A stretch of DNA of 64,000 nt from UBA2821 sp902763335. GTDB lineage: Bacteria > Bacillota > Clostridia > Lachnospirales > Lachnospiraceae. This document shows positions 22,805 to 32,072 of this stretch, in pieces. The notes beneath the pieces were generated by a model. It searched no databases. It saw nothing but the letters and a program-made list of their open reading frames with translations, and had not been told where the DNA came from. A program made the position numbers and the translations under genes. The first letter of the stretch is position 1, and every line of letters begins with the position of its first letter. Where the stretch lies: assembly GCA_052066835.1 (NCBI GenBank), contig JBQHRJ010000005.1, one strand, 5' to 3'.

Positions 22805-24295
22805 ATGGATTTACTTTACAAGAGTACAAGAAATGCGAATGAAACAGTTACGGCATCACAGGCAATTCTTAAAGGACTTGCTGATGATGGAGGATTATTT
22901 GTGCCGTCATCTATTCCAAAGCTTGGGGCAACAGTTGAAGAACTTTCAAAAATGTCTTATCAGGAAGTGGCATACACTGTAATGAAGGAATTTCTTACAG
23001 ACTTTACTGAGGATGAGCTTAAGTCATGTATAAATAATGCATATGATTCAAAGTTTGATACAGAAGAGATAGCACCGCTCGTTAAAGCAGATGGTGCATA
23101 CTATCTTGAGCTGTTTCACGGTGCAACCATAGCATTTAAGGATATGGCTTTATCTATCCTGCCACATCTTATGACAACATCAGCAAAGAAAAATAACGTT
23201 AAGAACGATATAGTTATTCTTACTGCCACATCAGGTGATACAGGTAAGGCAGCTCTTGCAGGTTTTGCAGATGTTAAGGGAACAAAGATAGTCGTATTTT
23301 ATCCAAAGGGTGGAGTAAGTCCTATTCAGGAAAAACAGATGGTTACACAGAAAGGTGATAACACATTTGTAGTAGGTATAAATGGTAACTTTGACCAGGC
23401 ACAGAGTGGTGTTAAGGCAATATTCGGAGATAAGGAACTCGCAAAGGAGATGGATGATGCAGGATTCCAGTTCTCATCAGCAAACTCTATAAATATCGGA
23501 CGTCTTGTACCACAGATTGTATACTATGTGTATGCTTATGCAAAACTTTTTGCAAATGGTGAGATTAAGAAAGATGAAAAGATAAATGTAGTGGTTCCAA
23601 CAGGAAATTTTGGAAATATCCTTGCAGCATATTATGCTAAGAACATGGGACTTCCTATTGCAAAACTTATCTGTGCATCAAATGACAATAAGGTATTGTA
23701 CGATTTCTTTACAACAGGTACATATGACAAGAACAGACAGTTTGTACTTACAATGTCACCTTCTATGGATATATTGATTTCAAGCAACCTTGAGAGACTT
23801 ATCTACAGAATCGCAGGGGATGATGCTGAGAAGAATTCAGAGCTTATGAAGAAACTCAACACAGAAGGCAAATACGATATAACAGATGACATGAAAGAGA
23901 AACTTGCTGATTTCTATGGCAACTATGGTACAGAGGCTGAGACTGCAAAGATTATAAATGAAATCTACAAAGAGACAGGCTATATAATAGATACACATAC
24001 AGCAGTAGCGGCAGTTGTATACGATAAATATAAAAAAGAAACAAATGATGACACGAAATCAGTTATCGCATCTACAGCAAGCCCATTCAAATTCACAAGA
24101 AGCGTAATGACTTCAATCGATAAGAAGTACGATGAACTTGGTGACTTTGAACTCGTAGACGAGCTTAGCAAAATCGGTAACGTAAAAGTTCCGAATGCAA
24201 TCGAAGAAATAAGAAATGCAGAAGTACGTCATAAAACAGTATGCGAAGTAGATGACATGAAAAACACAGTTAAAGGATTTCTTGGACTTAATTAG
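22805..24295 (+). CDS. thrC: Threonine synthase
   Basis: A 496-residue PLP enzyme that turns O-phosphohomoserine into threonine. It is the long (class II, proteobacterial/yeast) form: it begins LLYKSTRNANE and the PLP-binding Lys is in AFKDMALS. ATSGDTGKAALAG and VVPTGNFGNILAAYYAK bind the cofactor phosphate. The start at 22805 has GGAG 10 bases upstream; longer frames lack ribosome sites. It has its own promoter and a strong terminator, so it is monocistronic. Threonine also feeds glycine and isoleucine synthesis, the latter through ilvD/ilvB found downstream. Confidence 0.95.
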   Translation: MDLLYKSTRNANETVTASQAILKGLADDGGLFVPSSIPKLGATVEELSKMSYQEVAYTVMKEFLTDFTEDELKSCINNAYDSKFDTEEIAPLVKADGAYYLELFHGATIAFKDMALSILPHLMTTSAKKNNVKNDIVILTATSGDTGKAALAGFADVKGTKIVVFYPKGGVSPIQEKQMVTQKGDNTFVVGINGNFDQAQSGVKAIFGDKELAKEMDDAGFQFSSANSINIGRLVPQIVYYVYAYAKLFANGEIKKDEKINVVVPTGNFGNILAAYYAKNMGLPIAKLICASNDNKVLYDFFTTGTYDKNRQFVLTMSPSMDILISSNLERLIYRIAGDDAEKNSELMKKLNTEGKYDITDDMKEKLADFYGNYGTEAETAKIINEIYKETGYIIDTHTAVAAVVYDKYKKETNDDTKSVIASTASPFKFTRSVMTSIDKKYDELGDFELVDELSKIGNVKVPNAIEEIRNAEVRHKTVCEVDDMKNTVKGFLGLN

Positions 24296-24317
24296 TTAAA
24301 TTAGTAAAATGATTATT

Positions 24318-24354
24318 AAGGCTGCCGCGGGCAATACATGCGGCAGCCTTTTAA
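24318..24354 (+). terminator. Rho-independent terminator after thrC
   Basis: AAGGCTGCCGC (24318-24328) and GCGGCAGCCTT (24340-24350) form a perfect 11-bp stem, loop of 11 bases, then TTTT. Confidence 0.9.
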
Positions 24355-24390
24355 CGGTTTGAAAGGAAAAATTAAAAGGAGCTGATGCAG

Positions 24391-25152
24391 ATGAACAAAA
24401 AATTCATATCATGGAATGTAAATGGCCTTAGAGCATGCGTAAACAAAGGTTTCATGGAATATTTTGACAGCGTGGATGCGGATATATTCTGCCTTCAGGA
24501 AATTAAACTGTCAGAAGGACAATTTGACTGGAATAAAGAAGGATATCATATTTATTATAATTATGCGGAAAAGAAGGGATACTCCGGCACGGCAGTATTT
24601 TCTAAAGAAGAACCCATAAATGTAACTTATGGATTAGGAATCGATGAGCATGACCATGAGGGCAGGGTGATAACTCTTGAATTTGAAGATTATTATCTTG
24701 TAACGGTATACACCCCGAATTCGCAGTCAGAGCTTGCAAGACTTGATTATAGAATGAAATGGGAAGATGATTTCAGAAAATATTTATGCGATCTTAAGGA
24801 GAAAAAATCTGTGGTAGTGTGTGGAGACATGAATGTGGCACATGAAGAGATAGATTTGAAAAATCCTAAGACAAACAGAAAAAATGCCGGATTCACAGAT
24901 GAAGAAAGAGCTAAGATGACAGAGCTGCTAGATGCCGGATTTGTTGACAGCTTCAGATATTTCTATCCGGAAAGGGAAGGAGTATATTCGTGGTGGTCTT
25001 ACAGGTTCAAGGCGAGGGAAAAGAATGCCGGATGGCGTATAGATTATTTCCTTGTGTCAGAAGATTTAAAAGATAAAATGGAAAGTGCAGATATTCATAC
25101 AGACATTATGGGCTCAGACCATTGTCCGGTGGAACTGGTATTAAGAGGTTAA
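24391..25152 (+). CDS. xth: Exodeoxyribonuclease III
   Basis: A 253-residue exonuclease III/AP endonuclease of the EEP superfamily, acting in base-excision repair. Motifs include SWNVNGLRA, CLQEIKLSEGQ with the metal-binding Glu, VYTPNSQ, GDMNVAHEEIDL with the catalytic Asp-Asn, and the final GSDHCPVEL with Asp-His. The start was set at ATG 24391 because AAGGAG is 8 bases before it; ATG 24385 is too close. It overlaps closely with the acetyltransferase gene (2 bp apart) and the O-antigen-ligase gene, an operon without clear functional link. Confidence 0.95.
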   Translation: MNKKFISWNVNGLRACVNKGFMEYFDSVDADIFCLQEIKLSEGQFDWNKEGYHIYYNYAEKKGYSGTAVFSKEEPINVTYGLGIDEHDHEGRVITLEFEDYYLVTVYTPNSQSELARLDYRMKWEDDFRKYLCDLKEKKSVVVCGDMNVAHEEIDLKNPKTNRKNAGFTDEERAKMTELLDAGFVDSFRYFYPEREGVYSWWSYRFKAREKNAGWRIDYFLVSEDLKDKMESADIHTDIMGSDHCPVELVLRG

Positions 25153-25154
25153 AG

Positions 25155-25643
25155 ATGAAATTTTGTATAGCACAAAAGACAGATTCAGAATCCATAATGA
25201 AGTTATATAAGTCGATGGTTGGAAGAGAAGGAGTTACATGGTCGGATGACTATCCTTCTATGGAGACACTTATCAGAGATATTTCAAGGGAGAATGAATT
25301 TTGTCTTAAAGATGATGATGATAAAATAGTGGCGGCGATTGCCATAGATGAAGATGAAGAAGTGGACAGGCTTGATGTATGGAATAAGTCATATAAGAGA
25401 GCAGGAGAACTGGCGAGACTGGCAGTCATAACCGATGAACAGAATAATGGGATAGCAAGAAAAATGATTGAAAATGTCGTTGAGATTATGAAAGAGAGAA
25501 GTTATGATGCGGTTCATTTTCTTGCCAGCAAAAGCAATCCCCCTGCACTTGCAAGTTATAAAAAACTTGACATACCGATAGTTGGTGAGGCAGTAATATA
25601 TGGTGAAAACTGGTGGTGCTATGAGAAAGCATTGAAGGAATGA
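25155..25643 (+). CDS. GNAT-family N-acetyltransferase
   Basis: A 162-residue GNAT-type acetyltransferase. It starts with CIAQKTDSESIMKLYKS, typical of the first strand and helix. The acetyl-CoA binding segment ELARLAVITDEQNNGIARKMIENV contains the Q/RxxGxA-like loop (QNNGIA), and the end GENWWCYEKAL is a common closing strand. The substrate cannot be told. The start ATG 25155 is two bases after the exonuclease gene, with AAGAGG before it. Translational coupling is likely. Confidence 0.85.
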   Translation: MKFCIAQKTDSESIMKLYKSMVGREGVTWSDDYPSMETLIRDISRENEFCLKDDDDKIVAAIAIDEDEEVDRLDVWNKSYKRAGELARLAVITDEQNNGIARKMIENVVEIMKERSYDAVHFLASKSNPPALASYKKLDIPIVGEAVIYGENWWCYEKALKE

Positions 25644-25650
25644 TAAGTAT

Positions 25651-27174
25651 ATGCTAAAGAATAAAATAAAAAAAATTTATATTTATCTTATGGTTACAGT
25701 GTTCCCGCTTGTATTCTGGGATTTTTATTTCGATATTGCGGACGCAAAATTTGTAGTATTTGTAGCACTTACCTTTGGAATGTTGGCGGGGCTTATAATG
25801 TGCGTGTGTATGGGAAAAGACATATCGGGTGATATGAAAGCGGCTTATGAGACAGTAAGGTCATCAGCTCCGGCAAAATGGATGCTTCTATGGTGTGGTG
25901 TAAATATTTTGTCATTTTGCATATCAAAGTATAAGGATACGGCATTTCCGGGTACGGGCGGAAGAGACTACGGACTGGTTACCGTGATATGCATTACGAT
26001 AATGTTTATTGCGGTTTCTACTGTGGAGCTTAACGTAAAAAGGATAACGGATGTATTTGTAGTGACGTCTGTCATTGTGGCACTTCTTGCAGTACTTAAT
26101 TCTTATGGAGTGGATTTCATAGGATTTTATGATGGTGTGAGAATGGATTTAAGAATGCTTTATCAGACCACACTCGGACATGTGGATATATGCAGTACAT
26201 TTTTTTCCATGGCTTTACCGGTTGCTGTAGTGAAGTCTGTGTGGAGTGACAGTATAAAACAGAAATGTGTTTACTCCGTCGGTTCGTTAATAATATATGC
26301 CGGCATGTTTGGCGGTGGGTGTGACAGCGGATATGTGGTCATGGCAGCCATGATGATACTAATGGTAATATGTATAAAAGATTATATGAGGATGATACAT
26401 TTTCTGATTCTCTTGGTATTATATCTCTGGACCGGATTTATAATGATATGTGTCAATAAATCTGTAGAGACAGCGAGAACCATGGATTCCATATCACTGA
26501 TTGTAAGCGACATAAGGGTTGTTCTTGTGGGAAGTCTTGCAGCCGCAGTACTTATAATTATCATGTATAAATTTAAATCGGCACTAAAACCGGTTCTCTA
26601 TGCGGTAATAATTATGGCAGCTGTTATGTTTTTCGCAGGATTTATATATTTCACATTTATAAACAGGAAAATGAATATAGGAAGTCTGGAAAATATATTC
26701 AGATTCAGTGATGAATGGGGCAGCAGGCGTGGATATGTGTGGAGAGTCACCGTGGAGAAATTTAGGAATAATCCATGGTATAATATACTTTTCGGAACGG
26801 GACCGGATACGTTAGAACCTGTGCTGACACCGGAGTATGGTGATGAAATGTACAGAAGATTCAGTGCTTATTATGATAATGCACACAATGAGTATATACA
26901 GTATCTTATGACAAACGGAATAGCCGGTCTTACAGCTTATGCCGGACTTATTATAACGTGTTTAAGATGCGGTATCAAAAATGTGAAATCGGATAAAGAG
27001 CGTATGTGTGCATTTATGGCGGTTTCATGTTATCTGGTACAGGCTGTTATAAATATAAATCAGGTTATAACCACACCACTTATGTTTTTGTTTATGGCGG
27101 TTCTTATAAGTGACAAAAGCAAATTGCAATTTAACGTAAGTGATGGTATAATTATACACACTAAAAATTTATAG
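25651..27174 (+). CDS. O-antigen ligase/polymerase-like membrane protein
   Basis: A 507-residue multi-pass membrane protein with about 11-12 hydrophobic helices. The large extracellular loop at about 350-415 holds the Wzy_C-type signature: RRGYVWRVTVEKFRNNPW, GTGPDTLEP, and YDNAHNEYIQYLMTNGI. Proteins of this family polymerise or ligate glycans carried on undecaprenyl lipid outside the membrane. In a Gram-positive host it would act on a cell-surface polysaccharide or teichoic-type glycan. The start is the ATG at 25651, preceded by AAGGAATG. It is the last gene of the exonuclease/acetyltransferase operon. No other glycan genes lie nearby, so its polymer is unknown. Confidence 0.8.
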   Translation: MLKNKIKKIYIYLMVTVFPLVFWDFYFDIADAKFVVFVALTFGMLAGLIMCVCMGKDISGDMKAAYETVRSSAPAKWMLLWCGVNILSFCISKYKDTAFPGTGGRDYGLVTVICITIMFIAVSTVELNVKRITDVFVVTSVIVALLAVLNSYGVDFIGFYDGVRMDLRMLYQTTLGHVDICSTFFSMALPVAVVKSVWSDSIKQKCVYSVGSLIIYAGMFGGGCDSGYVVMAAMMILMVICIKDYMRMIHFLILLVLYLWTGFIMICVNKSVETARTMDSISLIVSDIRVVLVGSLAAAVLIIIMYKFKSALKPVLYAVIIMAAVMFFAGFIYFTFINRKMNIGSLENIFRFSDEWGSRRGYVWRVTVEKFRNNPWYNILFGTGPDTLEPVLTPEYGDEMYRRFSAYYDNAHNEYIQYLMTNGIAGLTAYAGLIITCLRCGIKNVKSDKERMCAFMAVSCYLVQAVININQVITTPLMFLFMAVLISDKSKLQFNVSDGIIIHTKNL

Positions 27175-27231
27175 TATTTTACCGCATGGGAGGTCATGAT
27201 AAAAGGTAAAATTACGAAATGGAGGAAATAT

Positions 27232-28476
27232 ATGTTTTCATTTGACGAAGTAAAATCTTATGATGCTGAAGTAGCAGAGGCAATGGAGAAAGAGCTTGAC
27301 AGACAGAGAACACACATCGAACTTATTGCATCTGAAAATCTTGTAAGTAAGGCTGTAATGTCTGCCATGGGCAGTCACCTTACGAATAAATATGCAGAAG
27401 GATATCCGGGTAAGAGATATTATGGCGGATGCGAGTATGTTGATATAGTCGAGAATCTTGCTATAGAGCGTGCTAAAAAGTTATTTGGATGTGAGTATGT
27501 AAATGTACAGCCACATTCAGGCGCTCAGGCTAACCTTGCCGTATTCTTTGCACTGGTTAATCCGGGTGACACAGTTATGGGTATGAGCCTTGCAGACGGA
27601 GGACATCTTACACACGGTTCACCTGTAAATATTTCAGGAAAATATTTTAACATTGTTTCATATGGTGTAAATGATGATGGATATATAGACTATGATAACG
27701 TGCTTAAGATTGCCAAAGAGAATAAACCAAAGCTTATCGTAGCAGGTGCAAGTGCCTATCCTAGAGAAATCGATTTTGCAAAATTCAGAGAGATAGCTGA
27801 CGAGGTAGGCGCATATCTTATGGTAGATATGGCACATATCGCAGGTCTTGTGGCAGCAGGACTTCATATGAATCCTGTTCCATATGCAGATGTTGTTACA
27901 ACAACTACACATAAAACATTAAGAGGACCTAGAGGTGGAATGATACTTTGCAAGAGTGCAGAGAAGGCTAAAGAGATTAATTTCAATAAAGCAGTATTCC
28001 CAGGAATCCAGGGTGGACCGCTTATGCACGTTATAGCAGCTAAGGCTGTGTGCTTAAAAGAAGCACTTGATGACAGTTATAAGGAATACATGAAATCTGT
28101 TAAAGACAATGCAGCAGCACTTGCAAAAGGTCTCACAGACAGAGGATTCAATCTCATATCAGGCGGTACAGACAATCATCTCATGTTAGTTGACCTGAGA
28201 AATATGAATGTAACAGGTAAAGAATGTGAGAAACTTCTTGATGCAGTAAATATTACATGTAATAAAAATGCAATACCAAATGATCCTGCATCTCCATTTA
28301 TAACAAGTGGTATAAGACTTGGAACACCAGCCGTAACATCAAGAGGAATGAAAGTAGAAGATATGGATGTTATCGCAGAGGCAATTTCACTTCTTGTAAA
28401 AGACTGTGATGCAAATAAAGAGAAAGCAATGGAACTTGTAAAAGAGCTTACAGACAAGTATCCGTTATACGAATAA
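27232..28476 (+). CDS. glyA: Serine hydroxymethyltransferase
   Basis: A 414-residue PLP enzyme interconverting serine and glycine with tetrahydrofolate, the main source of one-carbon units. It shows IELIASENLVS, NKYAEGYPGKRYYGGC and the PLP-Lys motif VTTTTHKTLRGPRGG. The start MFSFDEV at 27232 has GGAGG 6 bases before the ATG; an upstream in-frame start lacks support. It is monocistronic with a terminator after it. It links with serC and serA at 36.6-38.9 kb, which make serine. Confidence 0.97.
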   Translation: MFSFDEVKSYDAEVAEAMEKELDRQRTHIELIASENLVSKAVMSAMGSHLTNKYAEGYPGKRYYGGCEYVDIVENLAIERAKKLFGCEYVNVQPHSGAQANLAVFFALVNPGDTVMGMSLADGGHLTHGSPVNISGKYFNIVSYGVNDDGYIDYDNVLKIAKENKPKLIVAGASAYPREIDFAKFREIADEVGAYLMVDMAHIAGLVAAGLHMNPVPYADVVTTTTHKTLRGPRGGMILCKSAEKAKEINFNKAVFPGIQGGPLMHVIAAKAVCLKEALDDSYKEYMKSVKDNAAALAKGLTDRGFNLISGGTDNHLMLVDLRNMNVTGKECEKLLDAVNITCNKNAIPNDPASPFITSGIRLGTPAVTSRGMKVEDMDVIAEAISLLVKDCDANKEKAMELVKELTDKYPLYE

Positions 28477-28491
28477 TAAATCATATTTTAG

Positions 28492-28515
28492 AGCCGGCAA
28501 TTTAGCCGGCCTTTT
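28492..28515 (+). terminator. Rho-independent terminator after glyA
   Basis: GCCGGC (28493-28498), loop AATTTA, GCCGGC (28505-28510), then CTTTT. Short but GC-rich. Confidence 0.8.
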
Positions 28516-28625
28516 AAAATGCCTGAAAAAGCCGGAGCAGAATTAGGAAAATACCCATGAATAACAGTCCTGAATGTGGAGATAATTAAAATACAGGAAA
28601 AAGATTGCTTCGGAGGAGTGGAGAA

Positions 28626-29036
28626 GTGAAAAATAATTTTTTAAGGTGCGGTGTTGCCGGATGGTGCATGGAAGTCATATGGACAGGATTTATGAATATT
28701 TTAAACAGAGACAGGAAAATGACAGGAAATACATCACTTTTAATGTTTCCCATATATGGAATGGCATGGGTTATAAAACCGATTGGTAATATGTTAAAAG
28801 AGAGAAATTTTATCATAAGGGGAATAGTGTATACATGTGGGATATTCGGTGTTGAATATGTAACCGGAAGTATTTTAAAGAAAAATGATATGTGTCCGTG
28901 GGACTACAGTGAATCCAAATACAATATAAATGGTTTGATACGGCTTGATTATGCACCGGCATGGTTTGGTGCCGGACTGATATTTGAGAAAATTCTCGGG
29001 ATCAATACAAAATCAAGCCGTGAAAAAAATGATTAA
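28626..29036 (+). CDS. PF06541-type membrane protein (putative ABC transporter permease type IV)
   Basis: A 136-residue membrane protein of the DUF1113/CmpB family: LRCGVAGWCMEVIWTGF at the start, then MFPIYGMAWVIKPI and GVEYVTGSILKK. It has four to five predicted helices. The family is widespread in Firmicutes; its function is not established despite the ABC permease label. The start chosen is GTG 28626 with GGAGG 9 bases upstream. It ends with a 4-bp overlap with the convergent aroC gene. Confidence 0.75.
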   Translation: MKNNFLRCGVAGWCMEVIWTGFMNILNRDRKMTGNTSLLMFPIYGMAWVIKPIGNMLKERNFIIRGIVYTCGIFGVEYVTGSILKKNDMCPWDYSESKYNINGLIRLDYAPAWFGAGLIFEKILGINTKSSREKND

Positions 29037-30130
29037 CAGTATATTTTCTTTATATTTTCAATATTTGAAGACATGTTTAGAAGCATCATGTCAAGTATGG
29101 TGATGGCTGTCATGGCTTCAACAACAACTACGGCACGGGGAACGATAATAGGGTCGTGCCGTCCTTTAATGTTAATATCAATATTTTCATTGTTTTTGTT
29201 TATAGTGTGCTGGGTTTTGAAAATAGACGGAGTAGGCTTAATATATGCACGGAGTACGATATCCGAACCGTCACTTATTCCGCCAAGGGTGCCGCCGGCA
29301 TGGTTGGTGGATTTGGTGATTTTGCCGTCTGCGGTAGTAAAGATGTCGTTATTTTCTGAGCCGAGCATTTTGGCAACCTTTATGCCGTCGCCGATTTCAA
29401 ATGCCTTGACTGAACCGATTGATACCAGAGCCTTTGAAAGGTTTGCATCAAGTTTTTCAAATACCGGTTCGCCTATTCCGGCAGGAATTCCTGTTGCGAT
29501 ACATTCTGCTATGCCACCGAGGGAGTCAGATTCTTCACGCACTTTTTCAAGGTATGCGGCAGCATCATCTGCAACTTTTCCGGATGGCATGTAGAGTGGA
29601 TTTGAAAATACGTCATCCATATTAAAGTCTTCGTCAGTAACCACAAAATCACCGATTGCCCTTGTATATGCGTGGATTTTCACACCTAATATTTCAAGAA
29701 CCTTTGCGGCTACGGCACCGGCAGCAACACGGCCTATGGTTTCACGTCCTGATGAACGGCCGCCACCGCGGTAATCACGAAATCCGTATTTCATATCAAA
29801 TGTATAATCAGCATGTCCGGGTCTATAGTAGGAAGCAATCTCTGAATAGTCACCTGAACGCTGTGAAGTATTCATAACCACGAGGGAAATAGGAGTACCT
29901 GTGGTTTTTCCTTCAAATACGCCGGATAGAATCTCTACCTTATCATCTTCCTTTCTCGGAGTGGAGAACTTAGACTGTCCCGGTTTTCTTCTGTTTAAAT
30001 ATTTCTGAATATCGTTCTCGCAGAGTGGGATTCCACTTGGGCATCCGTCTATGACCACACCGATTCCCTTACCGTGTGATTCACCCCATGTTGTAATTTT
30101 AAATATTGTTCCATATGTTGAACCTGCCAA
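29033..30130 (-). CDS. aroC: Chorismate synthase
   Basis: A 365-residue enzyme that forms chorismate from EPSP, the last step of the shikimate pathway; it needs reduced FMN. Signatures: TYGTIFKITTWGESHG, RPGHADYTFDMKYGFRDYRGGGRSSGRET and the GRHDPIIVPRAVVVVEAM end. The best start is TTG at 30130 (gives MAGSTYG, the family's usual start), with GAGG 8 bases upstream; ATGs at 30151 and 30163 have no ribosome site. It stands alone on the minus strand, away from other shikimate genes. Its stop overlaps the DUF1113 gene. Confidence 0.95.
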   Translation of the reverse strand: MAGSTYGTIFKITTWGESHGKGIGVVIDGCPSGIPLCENDIQKYLNRRKPGQSKFSTPRKEDDKVEILSGVFEGKTTGTPISLVVMNTSQRSGDYSEIASYYRPGHADYTFDMKYGFRDYRGGGRSSGRETIGRVAAGAVAAKVLEILGVKIHAYTRAIGDFVVTDEDFNMDDVFSNPLYMPSGKVADDAAAYLEKVREESDSLGGIAECIATGIPAGIGEPVFEKLDANLSKALVSIGSVKAFEIGDGIKVAKMLGSENNDIFTTADGKITKSTNHAGGTLGGISDGSDIVLRAYIKPTPSIFKTQHTINKNNENIDINIKGRHDPIIVPRAVVVVEAMTAITILDMMLLNMSSNIENIKKIYC

Positions 30131-30186
30131 TGTGTGTACCTCATCTTTCATGTTTGTATGGTACATTTTATAACGAAACAGTATAA

Positions 30187-30306
30187 AAATCAAGTGTGGG
30201 CGGTACCGTAAAAATCAAAAAAGCCGGCAAAGGTAAAACTGTAACAATCATTGCAGTTTCAAAAGATAATGGAAAAATAAAAGGTAGTATAAAATTTAAT
30301 GTTTAA
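30187..30306 (+). pseudogene. 3' remnant of a Big_2 (bacterial Ig-like) surface protein gene
   Basis: After an in-frame stop at 30184-30186, a frame of 39 codons runs to TAA 30304-30306: GGTVKIKKAGKGKTVTIIAV... ending GSIKFNV. This is the last strand pair of a bacterial Ig-like repeat, which normally ends a large secreted or surface protein. No start codon or upstream gene remains; aroC lies directly beside it on the other strand. It is a relic of a deleted gene. Confidence 0.6.
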
Positions 30307-30348
30307 AGATAAATAACACCAAAAACTTATTAAAATACAATAAACAAC

Positions 30349-30377
30349 TTGATAATATCAGAAAATCAACGTATAAT
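30349..30377 (+). promoter_or_regulatory. Promoter of tgt-yajC
   Basis: TTGATA (30349-30354), 17-base spacer, TATAAT (30372-30377), 25 bp before the tgt start: a near-consensus vegetative promoter. Confidence 0.8.
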
Positions 30378-30401
30378 GAAGCTTATGTGCGAAGGAGATT
30401 A

Positions 30402-31544
30402 ATGCGTATGAGTAAAAATTATAAATTGATTACACGGGATGGAAGAGCAAAGCGTGGTGAATTTACCACTGTACATGGTACGATACAGACACCGGTGTTT
30501 ATGAATGTAGGAACAGCGGCAGCGATAAAAGGAGCCGTATCTACAGAGGATCTTGAAAGGATACACACTCAGGTTGAACTGTCAAATACCTATCATCTTC
30601 ATGTCAGACCGGGAGATCATATAGTAAAACAGATGGGCGGACTTCACAAATTTATGGTGTGGGATAAACCTATACTTACAGATTCGGGAGGATTTCAAGT
30701 ATTTTCACTTGCAGGTCTGAGAAAAATAAAAGAAGAAGGCGTATATTTTAATTCACATGTAGACGGTAGAAAGATATTTATGGGTCCGGAGCAGAGTATG
30801 CAGATACAGTCAAATCTTGCATCGACTATAGCAATGGCGTTTGATGAGTGTCCTCCACATCCTGCTACCAGAGAATATATGCAGAATTCTGTTGACAGAA
30901 CAACCAGATGGTTGGAGAGATGCAAAAAAGAGATGCAGAGACTTAACAGTCTTGATGATACGATTAATAAAGAACAGATGCTGTTTGGCATAAATCAGGG
31001 TGGTACATTTGAAGATATAAGAATTGAACAGGCGAAGAGAATATCTGAGTTTGACCTTGACGGATATGCATTAGGCGGTCTTGCAGTCGGTGAGACACAT
31101 GAGCAGATGTATGATATTCTTGATAAAACCATACCTTATCTTCCGCTTGAGAAACCGACATATCTTATGGGTGTCGGAACACCGGCAAATATTCTGGAAT
31201 CGGTGGACAGAGGTGTAGATTTCTTTGACTGCGTTTACCCTACACGAAATGGAAGACACGGTCATCTATATACCAATAAAGGAAAGATAAATCTGTTTAA
31301 TGCCAAGTACGAAACAGATGACAGACCTATAGAAGAGGGATGCGGATGTCCTACATGTAAACGCTACAGCAGGGCATATATAAGACATTTACTTAAGGCA
31401 AAGGAAATGCTTGGAATGAGGCTGTGTGTACTGCACAATCTGTATTTCTATAACACTATGATGGAAGAGATACGGCTTGCGATAGAGGAGCACAGATACT
31501 CTGAATATAAAAAAGAAAAATTAGAGAAAGTTAAGGGCTGTTAA
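30402..31544 (+). CDS. tgt: tRNA-guanine transglycosylase
   Basis: A 380-residue enzyme that swaps guanine for preQ1 at position 34 of GUN-anticodon tRNAs, in queuosine synthesis. DSGGFQVFSL carries the general-acid Asp, and DFFDCVYPTRNGRHG carries the nucleophile Asp. The zinc site is CGCPTCKRYSRAYIRHLL..., with the final ligand His in CVLHN. AAGGAG at 30392-30397 precedes two possible ATGs, 30402 and 30408; the sequence MSKNYKLI suggests 30408 is also possible. It is followed 20 bp later by yajC, the usual partner. Confidence 0.96.
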   Translation: MRMSKNYKLITRDGRAKRGEFTTVHGTIQTPVFMNVGTAAAIKGAVSTEDLERIHTQVELSNTYHLHVRPGDHIVKQMGGLHKFMVWDKPILTDSGGFQVFSLAGLRKIKEEGVYFNSHVDGRKIFMGPEQSMQIQSNLASTIAMAFDECPPHPATREYMQNSVDRTTRWLERCKKEMQRLNSLDDTINKEQMLFGINQGGTFEDIRIEQAKRISEFDLDGYALGGLAVGETHEQMYDILDKTIPYLPLEKPTYLMGVGTPANILESVDRGVDFFDCVYPTRNGRHGHLYTNKGKINLFNAKYETDDRPIEEGCGCPTCKRYSRAYIRHLLKAKEMLGMRLCVLHNLYFYNTMMEEIRLAIEEHRYSEYKKEKLEKVKGC

Positions 31545-31564
31545 TCAGCAGAAAGGAAGGAAAA

Positions 31565-31918
31565 ATGAATTTATTAAGCATTCTCGGTACATCAAGTGCA
31601 AATGCGTCAGGACAGGGAGCATCAGGTATTATAATGCTCATAGTATGGGTTGTAGGTCTTGGTGCACTTATGTATTTTATGATGATCAGACCACAGAAGA
31701 AACAGCAGCAGGAGATAAATAACATGGTTTCAGCCATGGAGGTTGGAGACAGTGTTCTTACAACAGCAGGATTTTACGGAATCGTTATTGACATTAATGA
31801 AGAGGTTGTAATCGTAGAATTCGGAAACAACAAAAATTGCAGAATACCTATGAAAAAGTCTGCAATACTTGAGGTGGAAAAGGCATCTGACGGAATTGAA
31901 ATAGAAGAAAAAAAGTAA
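31565..31918 (+). CDS. yajC: Preprotein translocase subunit YajC
   Basis: A 117-residue small membrane protein. One transmembrane helix (residues about 22-40, IIMLIVWVVGLGALMYFMMI) is followed by RPQKKQQQEINNMVSAMEVGDSVLTTAGF, the conserved YajC signature, and an acidic tail. It is accessory to SecDF-type secretion. The SD is GGAAGG. It forms an operon with tgt and is followed by an inverted repeat. Confidence 0.93.
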   Translation: MNLLSILGTSSANASGQGASGIIMLIVWVVGLGALMYFMMIRPQKKQQQEINNMVSAMEVGDSVLTTAGFYGIVIDINEEVVIVEFGNNKNCRIPMKKSAILEVEKASDGIEIEEKK

Positions 31919-31931
31919 TAAAATAGGTTAT

Positions 31932-31978
31932 AATCCTGCGGGAATATGTGTCAGATATATTCTTGCAGGATTAAGTTT
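31932..31978 (+). terminator. Terminator-like hairpin after yajC
   Basis: AATCCTGC (31932-31939 region) pairs with GCAGGATT (31965-31972), with a further GAATAT/ATATTC inner part, then AAGTTTTA. The T-run is weak. Confidence 0.6.
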
Positions 31979-32001
31979 TATAAATGGAAAATAAAAAAAA
32001 G

Positions 32002-32030
32002 TTGAAATAAGTATTAAAATATTATAGAAT
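32002..32030 (+). promoter_or_regulatory. Promoter of the leuB-ilvD-ilvB-serC-serA block
   Basis: TTGAAA (32002-32007), 17-base spacer, TAGAAT (32025-32030), 43 bp before leuB. The leader is too short for a T-box or attenuator. Confidence 0.6.
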
Positions 32031-32072
32031 ATTTACTAAATCATTAAATTTATGTAGAAAAGAGGGATTCTG

